From Larimichthys crocea (taxonomy: Eukaryota; Chordata; Actinopteri; Sciaenidae), in NCBI RefSeq assembly GCF_000972845.2, contig NC_040015.1, positions 5,043,540-5,107,539 on the forward strand: a stretch of DNA of 64,000 nt. Direction: 5' to 3'. Both the position numbers and the translations under genes were made by a program. The notes beneath the pieces are model-generated. The model saw only the letters and a program-made list of their open reading frames with translations. It had not been told where the DNA came from and ran no database searches. Below, one piece after another: positions 47,473 through 59,739 of the stretch (the stretch's first letter is position 1; the number at the start of each line of letters is the position of its first letter).

Positions 47473-48041
47473 TAACACCTGCATGGGACATTCTCTTTGA
47501 CTAATTCTGGGCATATAGTATTTGTGGTGTTATCTTGGGGTTTAAAGTCGATCCACCAGCATGAGTTGGGCAGAATGTGAGACCGACTCAGGCACTTCTG
47601 ATGAACTTTGAGAGTGTCTCTAATTCTCCTTGGCCAAGCTTCAATACATAATACAGCATAAGACATCAGAGGCTCCTGAACACTTTCTTCCCTCCTGACC
47701 TCACCATTGACCTTTGACTTCAGCAATTTCTCCACAACAGGTAATAATCTCTGCATAATATCAGTGCTTAATTCATATATGAATGGTGGTAGGGGGGCGG
47801 GCTGGATCCTGTGTGTGTAGCAAAACTTCCATGTACATTCAACCTTTAGAAAAACAGGTCAGCAACATTCACTTCTGCTCTCTGTTGATATGATTGATGA
47901 TTAGTGATGATTAATCACATATGTCAAATGATGTAGAACACTGGTTCTCAAACTATGGCACATAGTGCTACATGACCTCAGTCTAGCAGTACCTTGAGGA
48001 ATCTCTGAAATATTTTTAAAATGAAAATGAAATACATTCAT

Positions 48042-49345
48042 CTTTAAAGAGATGGAACGTGACAAAGCTATATGGACTATTACCAGCTTCACTGCAAACA
48101 AGGATTGCCTCCGTCAACTTTGTTAGCATGATGATTCCGCTCCCTCCTCCAGCGGGATATTGGAAGAGAGTTGACGCCCTGCTACGAAAATATATTTGGA
48201 ATAGTGGGCATCCCAAAATGAAATTCTCTACCCTAAAGCGAGCAAAGCAAGAGGGAGGGCTGGCCTTCCCAAATTTTATGAGGTACCATCAGGCCTTTCA
48301 GCTACGCCCACTTAAGACATGGCTTGACCGCTCCTCTCAGGTAGCCTGGAGAGATATAGAGAATGCTCTAGTGCTTCCATACAAACTTGAAGGGGTTTTA
48401 TTTTCTGGACTAACTATCAACCAATGCATGTTACACTTCGGGCCTGTTGTTACAAATTCGATAAGAAATTTCAGAATGGTTGACAGGAGTCTGGGGGGGA
48501 ATTGGAAATGGCATCTGAATACACTGTGGGGGAACAAGAATATTATCTCAGGGAATAAGCTGTTTGAATCAACATCATGGTCCTTAAAGGGAGTGTACAA
48601 TCTCTGAGATGTATTTGACCCAGGGGGTAGCTGCTTAGCTTCCAGACATTGTGTTCTCTTTTTAATCTGCCAACGACATCTCACTTTCTGTACCTTCAAC
48701 TACGGTCGGCTCTTCGCGCCTTTGGTGTGCAGACGAACTCTAAGACACATCCCATCGTAGCCTGGCTTTCCACAACGAACACTAGAGGACTCGTATCAGC
48801 TGTATATTCACAACTTCAAACACGCACCCCTAAAGAGCTACCCCTGGCCAAGGTATGTTCTAGAGACTTGGCTGTTGCGGAGGAGGACATAAACTGGAAG
48901 AAGGTCTGGGAGAACACATTGCACGCGTCCAAGAATCCCAACCACCAGCTGATTCACTATAAGCTGTGTCAGAAGGCCTATTTGACACCACTTCTGAGAT
49001 TCCATATGGGACTGTCGACCAGCCTGGACTGTGACTTGTGCTCCCTGAACACACCGGGAACATTTAAGCATATGATATGGGACTGCCCAGAGGTTTACGG
49101 CTTTTGGAGCAGTAACAGTGATTTTGTCTAATCTGATCGATAAACCTGTACCTCTGGAGCCGACTCTCCTTTTGCTCAATGACAACTCAAATTTGGGGCT
49201 GAATGAGAAACAACGCAAGGTTTGGCTGGCTGGCCTGACGGCTGCCAAAAAGCGGGTAGTACAACGTTGGCTACCTCCTCACAAACTGTACACCTGGAAA
49301 TGGATGGAATACTTTCAGGATGTGGTTTATATTACAATTATAATT
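48042..49345 (+). pseudogene. L1-C ORF2 C-terminal region
   Basis: Frame 48059-48607 reads LYGLLPASLQTRIASV...DALLRKYIWNSGHPK...RAKQEGGLAFPNF, the post-RT region. A stop at 48605 and a frameshift lead to 48649-49131 (SALRAFGVQTNSKTHP...NTPGTFKHMIWDCPEVYGFW, the Cys-rich block), then 49118-49345 (RVVQRWLPPHKLYTWKWME). The small number of breaks and the intact duplication indicate a fairly young copy. No endonuclease or RT is present. Confidence 0.88.
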
Positions 49346-49370
49346 TCAATAAAGTTGTTCACAAAAAAAA
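48042..49370 (+). mobile_element. L1-C: 5'-truncated L1/Tx1-like LINE
   Basis: Flanked by the perfect 13-bp duplication GAAATACATTCAT (48029-48041 and 49371-49383) and ending in AATAAA then an A-run (49363-49370). It contains only the C-terminal part of ORF2. Confidence 0.95.
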
Positions 49371-49383
49371 GAAATACATTCAT

Positions 49384-49534
49384 TAAAAACATGCTATACT
49401 ATCAAACAATATGTCAAATTTAAATATGCTCTTAGTAATGTCATCTGATATGAAATATTATATATTATCGGTGACAGTGGCAAGGACAAACCTTGAGCAG
49501 AACCAAGCTTATGGTGGACAGTCAACTACCACGA

Positions 49535-49575
<41 letters not shown>

Positions 49576-51928
49576 TAATCTTGAAAAATTCCATTCAGCA
49601 TTCAATAGACAACAAAAGATAATCATTTTATCAGGAATAAACTTGCCTCCTTTTTAAACTGTCTGTAGCACATAATAGTGATACTATTGATATTGATATA
49701 TGATATTCACTCTCAATCTGGGGTGATGATGCTCAAATGTCTGTGCAGGAGTATTTGCAGGTATGTCCCCAGAGTTTTGATGTTCAGCATGTCATCACCT
49801 GAATTTGAATGAATGAATCTAAATGTATTCATCCACAGTTGTGGGTATATCTGAGAAAATAACCTGGGGTTATGGAGATCAGCCTTACACTGCATATCCA
49901 ATCAACGCCATCGTGAATATGGTAATGTTTCTTCACTAACACAGTATGTCACAGAAACAGCCCACTAATCCAGTAAATCTCACAAATAAAGAGAAGACCA
50001 GTATTTTCCCTTAAACCTTGTTGGATATTTCTTTATGCTGTTATTCATCCATAAAGCCAGTTTTACTGCAGATGCACCGCATGTCATGATGCCCTGCAAA
50101 AATCATGCAGAGACAAAACCACCACAGCAGATGCAGAATCTGATACCAATTCTAATTTCTGCACTCATTCGTGATAAAAAATAGCATGCAATTAAAGATT
50201 CTATATCTTAGCAGATATGTTGTGGGTAGTATGTTAATTCCAGTGTTGCTTCAGTTGTCGATTTGCAAGCGAAACTATAACACAAACTGCAACAAAGTTC
50301 TATCTTTACCCTCAATTTGTTAGTGCTGAAAAACAGCGTCTCTATAGAGCACAAGGAGCTGTTTCTGGGGCATGTTGAGTGGGATTCTCTGGAAAGCTTG
50401 GAATCTATATAAGATAAGGGAGGTTGAGGGATAGTGGGTAAAATGAAAAAGGAAATTACAGCACTTCATCACAACTCTTGGACTTCATTAAACCTCACAG
50501 ATAGTACCATTCACAGAACTGAATCCAAAAAAAGAGAGCAGAGCCAGAGAGGTGACCACCAGCTGTGCTGTGTGGAGAGGTCTGAGTCATAGATCTCTGC
50601 TGTAGAAATAAATAAAGCCAGCATGGCTAAGGTTCATGTTCAGACCAGCAGTGTTTGGCTGCCTCATGTACCCTGCTGCAGTGCTCCAGGCCTGAACAAA
50701 GCTCTCAGAACAGAAGCACTCACCCAGACTACTAAGCAGGTAATTGTCACTATGGGAAACACTAATATGAAATGTATAACTACATCCAAAATTAGCTCAT
50801 CAAATCTGAGGACAGGAAACAGCATGTATGAACAACAAATTATCTACATACAGTATGTGACTAACTGAAAGACTGATGAGCTCAGGATTAAAGGTTACTC
50901 ATGGCATGTCTGTTTTTTTTCGAAGACAGACAGCAGCACCAACAGGAGTTAAGCAGCAAACAGGAAGTCACCATTGGATAGTGTTTTTGAAAGTTCCTGC
51001 CCTTTTCCAAAGTACTGGTGATTGGATGAACCCTCTGTCTGTAACCATTTTTCACAGGCAAACTCAAAACCGATCAGACAAAGAACCATTTAATGTAAAT
51101 TCTTCAGGAGACGAGTGAAAATCTTTTCCATCTAAAAAAGCCTTTCAGTGTCGTTCTTTGTACTTCTTTCAATGAAGAAACACCCTCCAGCTCTAATAGA
51201 ACTGATAGCAGCATCTATGCCACCTCGGTTTAACAGTATGAACTATACCAGTAACTCATGCCAGTAATTCCTTACAGGACACTGATCATGGTTCAGTCAC
51301 AAGCACACACAAGCTTGAAGCCTGGAAGGATGGCTCGCGAGTCCAGCTGTCTCGTCTTTGTAAAACCTCTCCACTGTATTGATTTTCAGCAAGTATGGTG
51401 CAGACATCAAGTCAATTTACCTCCAAGACTTTCTGTACAACATCCACCATCTGTCCTCGTATGTACAGAGGTGCAAAGAGACAATAAAGCTTTTTAATAC
51501 AGTATAAAGGCCGAGCTGCAGGATGAAGACACGGATCACAGACATCTGAATGAAGCATTGACGGGATCCAACTGACACAAAGCCATGGCTGAAATAAGGG
51601 GGAGTGGATGATCAGAGGGCTTTCCTGTGCTCAGAGAACTGAGGACACAATCCAGAGCCTTTCACAAAGGCTTTTCCAAGATGCCGTCATTTATTTTTCA
51701 CAATTCTTATTACTGCAGAAATTAGCAGCAAGACTTATCGTGGATTAAAGAGGTCAATTGAATATTTTTGGATTCATTTGTATAGGAGGAGCTTGAAATG
51801 GGATATATTTGCCCACCCGGCTGTTATCTATACCCATTTATCCTGTTTGGGTCCTGTGCGTAGTTTGAGCCTTCTGAGGAACATGGATCACTCAGAGGAA
51901 CCTCACACAAACTTAAGGAGACCATGCC

Positions 51929-51931
<3 letters not shown>
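49384..51931. other. 2.5 kb without recognisable gene
   Basis: Contains the (AAT)n run at 49538-49579. Frames are 62-81 codons at most, with no recognisable domain. Confidence 0.55.
49538..49579. repeat. (AAT)n microsatellite
   Basis: About 13 trinucleotide units with one interruption near the end. Confidence 0.95.
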
Positions 51932-51973
<42 letters not shown>

Positions 51974-51978
51974 TGTGA
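51932..51978. repeat. (GT)n microsatellite
   Basis: GT run with one TA interruption. Confidence 0.95.
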
Positions 51979-52079
51979 CCTGTCTGCACAAGGAACCAGC
52001 AACGTTTCAGTCTGTTCCTAAAGCAGGTTTAAGCAGCATTTCCTGCAGTAACACTGAAGCACAACGCATCAGTCTAATA

Positions 52080-53160
52080 GTCCCCTGAACGGGGATGGTG
52101 CTTAAGGGATGGGACCCATGCTCCTTTTTGGAGAAGTGGATCCTGCCCCATGTTGTATATTATATGTGGATAAAAAATTAATTGACAATAGACCCAGCTA
52201 GATGGCACTTTAATCACAAATGGTTGCAAGATGAATAATTTGTGAAATATATAGGAAAACAGATACAAGAGTTTTTTGGACACAAACTTCTGCTAGTATA
52301 AAGTGGGAAGCATTTAAAGCTTTCCTAAGAGGACATATTATCAGTTATACAGGTTCAAAATCAAAAAAGGCACGTGAGGAGAGAGTACAATTGGAATACA
52401 AAATAAAGACTGTGACCCACAAATGGAAAGCGAATTATTGATTTTCAGGGCTGAATATGATAAGCTGTCTGTTTCCAGAGCTGCCTCTAGTCTTCTGAGA
52501 CTAAAGCAATCATTCTTTAAACACAGTGACAAATCGGGTAAATTATTAGCATGGCAGATTAGACAACTGGAAACCAACCAAAATCACTTACAACCATTAT
52601 ATCCAATGGGGAAGATATAGTGGTCCCTATAAAAAATTACTGTCATATGATAATTCTTTATCATATAAAGAATTATATGATAAATTAAAAAAAAAAGAAA
52701 AACAAGATTAATGTGCAAAATCTGAATAATTTTAGATGAACTATCTATACCTAATTTACCTAACAAAGATAAAGAGGATCTGGAGATGGAAATTACTGAA
52801 GAGGAAATAGGGCATCAGAAAATGAATGCACAGTATAAGTTGAATACATGGAAGGAAGACTTACAATTAGAAGTTTCAGATGGAGATTGGAAAGCAGCCT
52901 GTGCTAAGGCTCACACTATGTCCATAAATACACATCTTAAACCTATACAGTACAAATGGTTAATGCGGACATAAGTGACACCGACAGATTTAAATAGATA
53001 TAATAAAAATGTACCAGATGTATGCACAAAATGTATGGAATCCAGAGGAACTTTGTTTCACTGCATTTGGCAATGCAGAAAGATTAAGATATTCTGGGAA
53101 GAGGTACAGTAAGAGCTATAGTTGAGAAGATTATTTCAAAACAAATCTTAATGGACCCTA
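52080..53160 (+). mobile_element. L1-D: L1-type LINE lacking the reverse transcriptase
   Basis: 52290-52620 reads the linker after the endonuclease (KWEAFKAFLRGHIISYTG, LLRLKQSFFKHSDKSGKLLA). 52740-52810 reads the lead-in to the RT (ELSIPNLPNKDKEDL...ITEEEI). From about 52812 the sequence jumps to the C-terminal region (QKMNAQYKLNTWKEDL, YKWLMRT, then CTKCMESRGTLFHCIWQC at about 53015-53090). The whole RT catalytic region is absent. Decayed, with several stops. Confidence 0.82.
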
Positions 53161-53254
53161 TACTTTTTTTGTTGGTCTTACACCCAGAGAAACATAACTA
53201 TAGTAGGAATGAGGAGGAATTTATAGACCTCCGCTTGCTTTATGCTAAGAAATT

Positions 53255-53270
53255 ACCCTAACCCTAACCC
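53255..53270. repeat. Short interstitial telomere-like repeat
   Basis: ACCCTAACCCTAACCC, two and a half units of the vertebrate telomere repeat, lying exactly where L1-D sequence ends and another repeat begins. Confidence 0.75.
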
Positions 53271-53274
53271 CTTG

Positions 53275-53650
53275 CCTACAGAGTAGCCTCCGGATCTCTT
53301 GAATGCCCTTATACAAGCATATGTTACCTCACTACTGCCGCACCCTGCCAATGAACGACACCAGGCTCTGCCACCCGTGAGCTAAGGACAATCCAAACTT
53401 TCTTTCCTTGTCTGTTGTTCCCCGTTGGTGGAACGTCCTACCAGTTCTTCTTTCTACCTTTAAACAGTACCTCCTCTCCAACACTACCAACAACTGGACA
53501 TGATAACTCTATCCCCCTCTACAACTGGACCTTCATTCTCTGTGAGTAATACTTATTGCTGCACTAACATGGCTGTGTCACACTGTACCTTGATTGTTTC
53601 TCTTTTTTGTAAGTCACTTTAAATTGTGCGCCACCAACGATGCATATGAG
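53275..53650 (+). mobile_element. LINE C-terminal and 3' tail fragment (L2-like)
   Basis: A short frame reads PRWWNVLPVLLSTFKQYLLS (near 53430-53490), like the L2/CR1 C-terminal WN-LP...TFK-L block. It ends with TTGTAAGTCACTTTAAATTG, resembling the common fish LINE/SINE 3' tail. Confidence 0.5.
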
Positions 53651-54205
53651 GTTGATTTTTAGCTAATTCATTTACTGAATTCTTGGAAGTTGCTTGTTTA
53701 CACAGTTACAAACCACCATCAGTGTTCATTTGGAGTCATATTTGTGTCCACATAATGAATGGAAATTCAACATTCATCTTTACCCTCTGTGTTTGGGCTC
53801 CACCAACTCCAGAGAAAAAATATCTTTATGTGCTAAATGCTTCTCTAAGTTCACCAGCTCATCTCTAACTGTGTCTGTGTGCTGTTTGGTGCTGAGCTGA
53901 GAACAGCAGCCTGCTCCAACCAAGCAAACACATGCCAGGAGTAGCATTATGTATTAGTGCAACCCCCTTTAAAACTGAAAGACTGTATGTGTACACTGTG
54001 GGCTAAAAAAACACAAGACCCAATACTTTCATCTCTTCTTTACCGAGAGGATTTCAAAATAGAATAGAATAGAATTCATGATTCACAAAACACAGTTAAA
54101 TCAGCTGAAATCAGAGCTGACATCATACCAATAAATAGCAGACTGCATTTAAATGGAAATGAATCCTGGTTTTATAGGTTTAAATAAAATCATCTATGGC
54201 GAGGA
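53651..54205. other. Gene-free stretch
   Basis: Two overlapping 61-68-codon frames near 53683-53900 lack recognisable motifs. A GAATA pentamer repeat lies at 54061-54074. Confidence 0.5.
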
Positions 54206-54206
54206 A

Positions 54207-54400
54207 ACAATTCAATTCAATTTTATTTATATTGCACCATATCATAACAAAAGTTATCTCATGACACTTTTCATACAGAGCAGGTCTAGACTGTACTCTT
54301 TATAATATTATTTACAGAGACCAACAGTTCCACCATGAGCAAAGACTTGGTGACGGTGGCGAGGAAAAACTTCCTTTTAACAGACAGAAACCTACCTACT
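54207..54400 (-). mobile_element. L2-like LINE 3' end, second subfamily
   Basis: CAATTCAATTCAATTTTATTTA then ATGACACTTTTCATACAGAG and GAGGAAAAACTTCCTTTTAA are signatures of a well-known fish LINE 3' end, distinct from the CAAATC subfamily. Minus orientation. Confidence 0.75.
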
Positions 54401-54404
54401 TATA

Positions 54405-54757
54405 CTCAGCCCTGCCACGACCACGCTGCCAGATCGTAGCCACTAATCCGTTAGTACTACGCATCAAGGCCTCAGAGATTGTTCTGACTTTTTCCCCGTG
54501 CTGACCTTTTGTGATCTTCCCTGTAGATCGTTACCTGCTCAGCTCAGCTCTCCAGCCCTTGACTACCTGACCTGCTGCCCTCGCCTGCTCCACCAAGCCC
54601 TGCTTAGGATCCAGCTCCTGAGATACTCAGCCTGCGTCCTCCCTGCCTGGCCCCTGACCAAACCCAGGCTTTAAGAACAATAAACTGGTTTAACTTCGTC
54701 CATCTGCTCCCTTTGTGTGTCCGCATCTGGGTTCCTAGTCCATCTAGCCCTTAACAG
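54405..54757 (+). mobile_element. LTR-like fragment, 3' half
   Basis: CTGC/CCTG-rich sequence with an AATAAA at 54679, then GTCCGCATCTGGGTTCCTAG and an end near CCTTAACA. It matches the polyadenylation half of the TGTYAC-type LTRs (complement of 34035-34110). The left half is missing. Confidence 0.5.
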
Positions 54758-56455
54758 CAATGGATATATGGTAGCAATAATGACAGTAATAATATATGTA
54801 GTGGACGTCATGCAGGAAAAGCACAGACATATTTTATAATATGAATAAAACAATCAAAGTAACAGGTGAAGCAAAAGAAAGAAGCAAAAGAGTTTTCTTG
54901 ATCTATACTAAAACTGCTATAACACATAGTTCAGATTATGAGTCGTCAGTGACTTCTGTCTCAGCATGGCATTGTCTCCAGGACTGTTGTTCTTCATTTC
55001 ACATTTCTTAACTGTTACCTATACAAACTCTGAAATCCATGGACACAAGGGCAAATCAACATCTCTAAGGCTTAAGGGCTGTTTTTTTTCTTCATAATTA
55101 ATATGTTCACACAACAGGAGATAAGTAGATCTATTACTGCACAGATATAATTAAACTAATTAACTCTCTCTGAAACTCCATCCAAGTGAAGTTGCAGTCG
55201 ACTGCAGTTTGAGAACACGTGGCTTCATTGAATCAGCATTGTTTCTGCTAAGTGACTGAAAATGGAACATAATGAAAAGAATTTGACTCTCAACAAAGAC
55301 CGCCTCAGGCCACTCATTTATGTCTCATCGCAGATTGTCAACTAGTATTGCACGTTAAATCACTATGGCAACAAAAAATTGTCTTGTAGAGATCATTTAA
55401 ACACATTATCAGCTGTTACCTGCTGCACTTCATCTTTAGAATACTGATCATAGCAGATATTCAAAGAGGCAAGAAGTGCAAGAAGACTGCAAACACGAGG
55501 CCTTATAAAATACATATCAAAGGAACCAAACATTCTTGGTCATGTTAGATGTATTTCAGCTGATCCTCTGTGTATTTTATCTATTGTTATATCAATGATC
55601 TAAAAATGTACGCACACTGCCAATGATTTCTGAAAAAAGAAATCTGTCTTTGAAGGTCTGTGTAGTAAAAAAAAAACACACACACACAGTTCTTAATCTT
55701 CCACTGCAGGTATTGACAGAATGCAGGAGCCTGTGTCTTCCTTTTATTCACCTCTTACCACTCTTATTACCTCTGTGACTCACCTGTCTTCATCTCAACT
55801 CCATCTCCAGACACAATGGTTGATCAGCTTTGCCTTTGTTTAGATTTGTTTGAAAGCTGTTCATCACCAGGGTACAAAGACTGCCTTGGGGTGATTTTAG
55901 AGCAGTATGTGGGACTGAACTAAAAAAAAAGCCTTGTGACAATATACTATGAATGCAGAATAGATTCAGCCCATTCATACCCTCAGGTCAAAGAGAGCAT
56001 AGACTGTTAAGAGTGTGTTAAGGACAGGAAAAGATCAGTTACAGTTCAAATTAAAAGTGGATTTTATTGTTGGCTAGTGTTCAGCAGGTACAGTGGCTCA
56101 TCCATTAACCACAGAGCTGGTTCCCTCTAGTCAATACCTTGCATGACGCTGAACCTGATTGATAGTTTGTGGATGTGTGCATGAGGGGCAAAATGTAAAG
56201 CATGTTGGATTTTATCCATCCTAAACATGAATGCAGTTTTTTTCATTTGGTCTGTGACAGAAGATGGTCTCATGAAAGCACACAACAAAAACCTCCATAT
56301 CCTCACAAAGTAGTGGGCTCCTCCTTCCCTGTAATGGATAGTTATATTCTTCTGTTGCCACTACACTGCACACACACAGTGTCTGTCCCAGTACATGTAG
56401 CTCAGTAAAGTTATATCACATTTAATTGTAAAGCTGTTGACTGCAATGATCGCCT
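54758..56455. other. 1.7 kb without recognisable gene
   Basis: Nothing recognised. An A-run plus (CA)n stretch lies at 55668-55687. Confidence 0.55.
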
Positions 56456-56457
56456 TT

Positions 56458-56540
56458 TCAAATCAAATCAAATCAAATCAATTTTATTTGTATAGCCCAA
56501 AGTCACAAAGTACATTTGCTTTACAATCTGTACAGCCTTT
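56458..56540 (-). mobile_element. L2-like LINE 3' end, short
   Basis: CAAATCAAATCAAATCAAATC then the TTTTATTTGTATAGCCCAA and CACAAAGTACATTT blocks, as at 36964. Confidence 0.85.
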
Positions 56541-56544
56541 TCCC

Positions 56545-57750
56545 ATGTGTTTGAAACACTTTTATATAAAGTTATAATATTTCTGCTGTTTGCTTACAGT
56601 GCTGCATTCTAAAAAAGGTTTTGCAGCTCCAGCTCGTGCCAGCCTGACATGGACTTTAATGCTTTTGATTTATTCAGCTCTCAATATTTAAAGCACTTCA
56701 TCTTAAACCTGCTTTGCAATATTGCTCCATAATGTAAAGCACTGGCACACACTAATTTGAGTTCTTTATTGTGTAATATACAAGGTCGACTTAACTGATG
56801 TGTTCCATTATGGAGCTAAATGGAACATAGGGGCTATTTCCATTGAAGGCAAAGATGATCAGTCTGGCCTGATCATGCTTAATGTGAGCTGTAAGGCGAG
56901 GACTGCAGCAACTCAATCCCTGTAAGTGTTTGAAGGCAGAATGTAAGCAGCTGTTCATGCAGCCTCTGTGTACCATTATGTTATATAATTCTGATGCAAA
57001 GCTGTTTGTAACACCTATTTACAGCACATCTGTTGTGAAACAGGCACTGCTATTTTTGGCTTTGAATAAAACTCCAGTGTGTCGTCTCAGTGTATTTTAC
57101 TGTATGCAGGCCTGGAATTTTGTCATTTTGCGGCCAAGCAGAGGGGTAACTGTTTCGAGGGCACAAACAAGATTACTTGCCAGAAAACCAAGTCATGAGT
57201 TAAAGGTAAAGTTTAAACCAGTTTTAATACTTACTATATACCTATACATTGTATCACATTGGCAATGATCAACATTTGGTTGTTCATGTTTTGTCCTTTA
57301 GCTTTTAGCTCTCTGAGAGCTGTAAAAACAGCACAGGACTTCACAGCACTGGCTGCTAACAGCTATTTCCAACATGGAGTTGTTGTTCACAATACAGCTT
57401 CATCAGCAGGGATAGTAGGCAGCCAATGATAGAAACAGCTTTAAAGGCATGCTCTGCTCCACAGGATGTACTGTTTCAAAGCAAGAGTTCTTTCACAGAG
57501 ATGATTGGTCAGACCACACATGTTGATTGTTTGAATGTTAGAATAAAGTTCATGTAACATTAGCAACATTCTGTTGCCACAGTGGCTGATGGAATCCAGG
57601 GAATCCAGGCCAGGTGGAGGGGCAGCACTGACTGTATGTTACTGTAACTCTACAAAGGCAGCCCAAAGAGTGCACTATCTGCTAACATGAAGCTAACATT
57701 GTAGATTCCTACTGTTGTTACAACAAGTCAAGAAAATAGAAGGGTCACAA
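56545..57750. other. 1.2 kb without recognisable gene
   Basis: The longest frame (56930-57268, +, 112 codons) has no recognisable motif. Confidence 0.5.
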
Positions 57751-57751
57751 T

Positions 57752-57960
57752 AATGGTAAATGGACTGTACTTTTATAGCGCCTTTCTCTTCTGACCACTC
57801 AAAGTGCTTTTACACTACATATCTCATTCACCCATTCATACACATTCACACACCAATGGTACATCCTTCAGGATCAATTTGGGGTTCAGTATCTTGCCCA
57901 AGGACACTTCGACATGCAGACTGGAGGGGATTAAATCGCCGATCATCTCATTAGTGGACC
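57752..57960 (+). repeat. Dispersed teleost repeat, LINE 3'-end type
   Basis: GGTAAATGGACTGTACTTTTA then TAGCGCCTTTC and GACCACTCAAAGTGCTTTTA, with TTGCCCAAGGACACTTCGAC, a very common fish repeat. The second half is shared with 38300-38480. Confidence 0.75.
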
Positions 57961-57964
57961 TCCT

Positions 57965-58620
57965 GCTCTACCTCAGCCCCAACGCTCCCAATACAAATGG
58001 ACGTCATCAAATGAAGTATAATCTTCACTCACATTTTCGCACCAATTCTGAGAAAAGTCTCTTTAGCTGCTATGCTTTATTAGGTTTACCAGCTATTCTA
58101 ACAGTGTTTGTCTGCAGTTGGATGCGGAGGGGGTTGTATACGGCGGCTTTATCAGAGTTTTTTCAATGAAAACAGCTGCCTGCTGGAAACCAAGCTAATG
58201 AGAGCAGTGAACCAAAACAGTAAAGTCATAACACCAAAACAATGAGCTGAATGGTAACACTCTGAAAAGTTGAGGGGAATTGCAGTTGGTGATGATTCTC
58301 TGTGGGTTCATCACAAAGAGTGGCCTGTTTCACACGATTTAAGTCAAACTCAACGGCAGCACATTTGGCATCAGTAATGGGAGCTGAAAAGTAAAAAGCA
58401 GCATACAGAGCATTTAAACAGGGTCTCTACTTTGATGTTGCTCTCCAAAAGGATTAATTAACACTGAACATGAGTTAGTATTGTCTAAATGTGTAAACCA
58501 GGGAAAACACCAGCAACAAAATGACTGAAGTGAAACAAACAAACAGTTCTCATTAATATCATCCATACAAACGTGTTTGGCACAAGTAGCTTTGTTTGCA
58601 TGGGGTTGGGTGGGGGGTGG
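57965..58620. other. Gene-free stretch
   Basis: Nothing recognised on either strand. Confidence 0.5.
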
Positions 58621-58904
58621 GGGTCGAAAGGATCCAATTGCAGGCAGGTGAGGGTGCACAAGAGCTCACTTTAATTAAACAAAAAACGTAAAAGAAGCAC
58701 AAAGAAACACAAGAGCAAGATTCCAAAAAAAACACAAAGGACACAAAAAACAGATAAACCAAAAGGCGGCTGGAAACCAGGTAAAAAACTAACAGACAGT
58801 AACAAAAGGCAAATAATCCAGGAAACAAAGACCAAGAACAGGAACACAAGGACGAACACAGAGAGAGAAACAAACAAACAATGAACAGACAAGGAAACAA
58901 CACA

Positions 58905-59374
58905 GAGGTCCTGGGGGTTCGTGTGGCTGACAACCTGTCCTGGGACCTGCACACCTCCTCCCTTGTCAAAAAGGCACACCAGCATCTGCACTTCCTGCAG
59001 CGGTTGAAGAGGGTCCACCTCGGTTCATCCATCCTCACCACTTTCTACAGGGGCACCATAGAGAGTGTTCTGACCAGCAACATCTCCCTCTGGTTTGAGA
59101 ACTGCAGCACTGCAAAGAGAAAGGCTCTGAGGAGAGTGGTGAGGTTAGCTGGATGGACTATTGGTACAACTCTTCCTACCGTTCAGGAGCTGGCCCACAG
59201 AAGATGCATGTTTAAAGCTCAAGGCATCATTAAAAACTCCACCCATCCTGGCCACAGTCTGTTCTCCCTTCTCCACTTTGGCAGGAGGTACCACAGTCTG
59301 CAGACCAAGACTGTGAGGTTTCAAAATAGCTTCTACCCCACTGCCATCAGACGACTAAACTCAGAATCAGACTA
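58905..59374 (+). pseudogene. CR1/Rex-like RT C-terminal fragment, open frame
   Basis: An uninterrupted frame of about 156 codons to the stop at 59373-59375: EVLGVRVADNLSWDLHTSS, KKAHQHLHFLQRLKRVHL, TTFYRGTIESVLTSNIS, then HPGHSLFSLLHFGRRYHS and NSFYPTAIRRLNS. This is the region after the RT fingers and palm in fish CR1-group LINEs; the catalytic YADD is not included because of 5' truncation. It has no start of its own. The intact frame indicates a recent insertion. Confidence 0.85.
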
Positions 59375-59383
59375 ATCCCACTA

Positions 59384-59465
59384 ATTCTCAAATTAGATTT
59401 ATCAGACTTATTTATTTATCTTCTATTCTCAAATTAGATTTATCAGACTTATTTATTTATCTTCT
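59384..59465. repeat. Two-copy 41-bp tandem duplication
   Basis: 59384-59424 and 59425-59465 are identical units starting ATTCTCAAATTAGATTT, inside the LINE 3' UTR. Confidence 0.97.
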
Positions 59466-59739
59466 TATTGAATTTATTTAATTAATTTGTTTTTAATCTG
59501 TGAGTTTTTGCTTGGAATTTCGTTTTACAGTGCTGTGAAATGACAATAAAGAGATCTTGAATTTTGAAACATAGGAACTACACAGGCAAGATTAATCAGG
59601 GACAGGTGAAACAAATCAGGGGGAGGTGCCAAATCAAAAAAGGTGGGAAACAAAACAGGAAGCAGAATAAGACAAGACAGGCAGAATGGAACTACAAAAT
59701 AAAACAGGAAACTGAAACAAACTCAAAACAGTAACAGCT

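Larger units (their letters stand above)
46543..47739 (+). mobile_element. Second retroviral LTR copy, 5'-truncated and interrupted
   Basis: 46543-46774 and 47479-47739 together match the complement of 29352-29850, ending CTCCACAACA. The first ~260 bp of the LTR are missing at the junction with the L2 fragment. The DNA element 46781-47472 splits it. No primer-binding site follows (GGTAATAATC), so this is a solo or truncated LTR. Confidence 0.82.
58900..59565 (+). mobile_element. CR1/Rex-like LINE, 5'-truncated
   Basis: Encodes the last part of an RT polyprotein, with a 3' tail TGACAATAAAG (59540-59551). A possible target duplication GAAACA lies at 58894-58899 and 59566-59571. It contains a 41-bp tandem duplication in the 3' UTR. 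Confidence 0.85.
58625..59736 (-). mobile_element. LTR-like element, minus, interrupted by a LINE
   Basis: Purine-rich DNA at 58625-58893 and 59572-59736 (AACAGGAAGCAGAATAAG, ending CAGTAACA, i.e. TGTTACTG on minus) looks like the minus strand of a TGTYAC-type LTR. The LINE 58900-59565 lies between the halves. The left end is not fixed. Confidence 0.45.
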
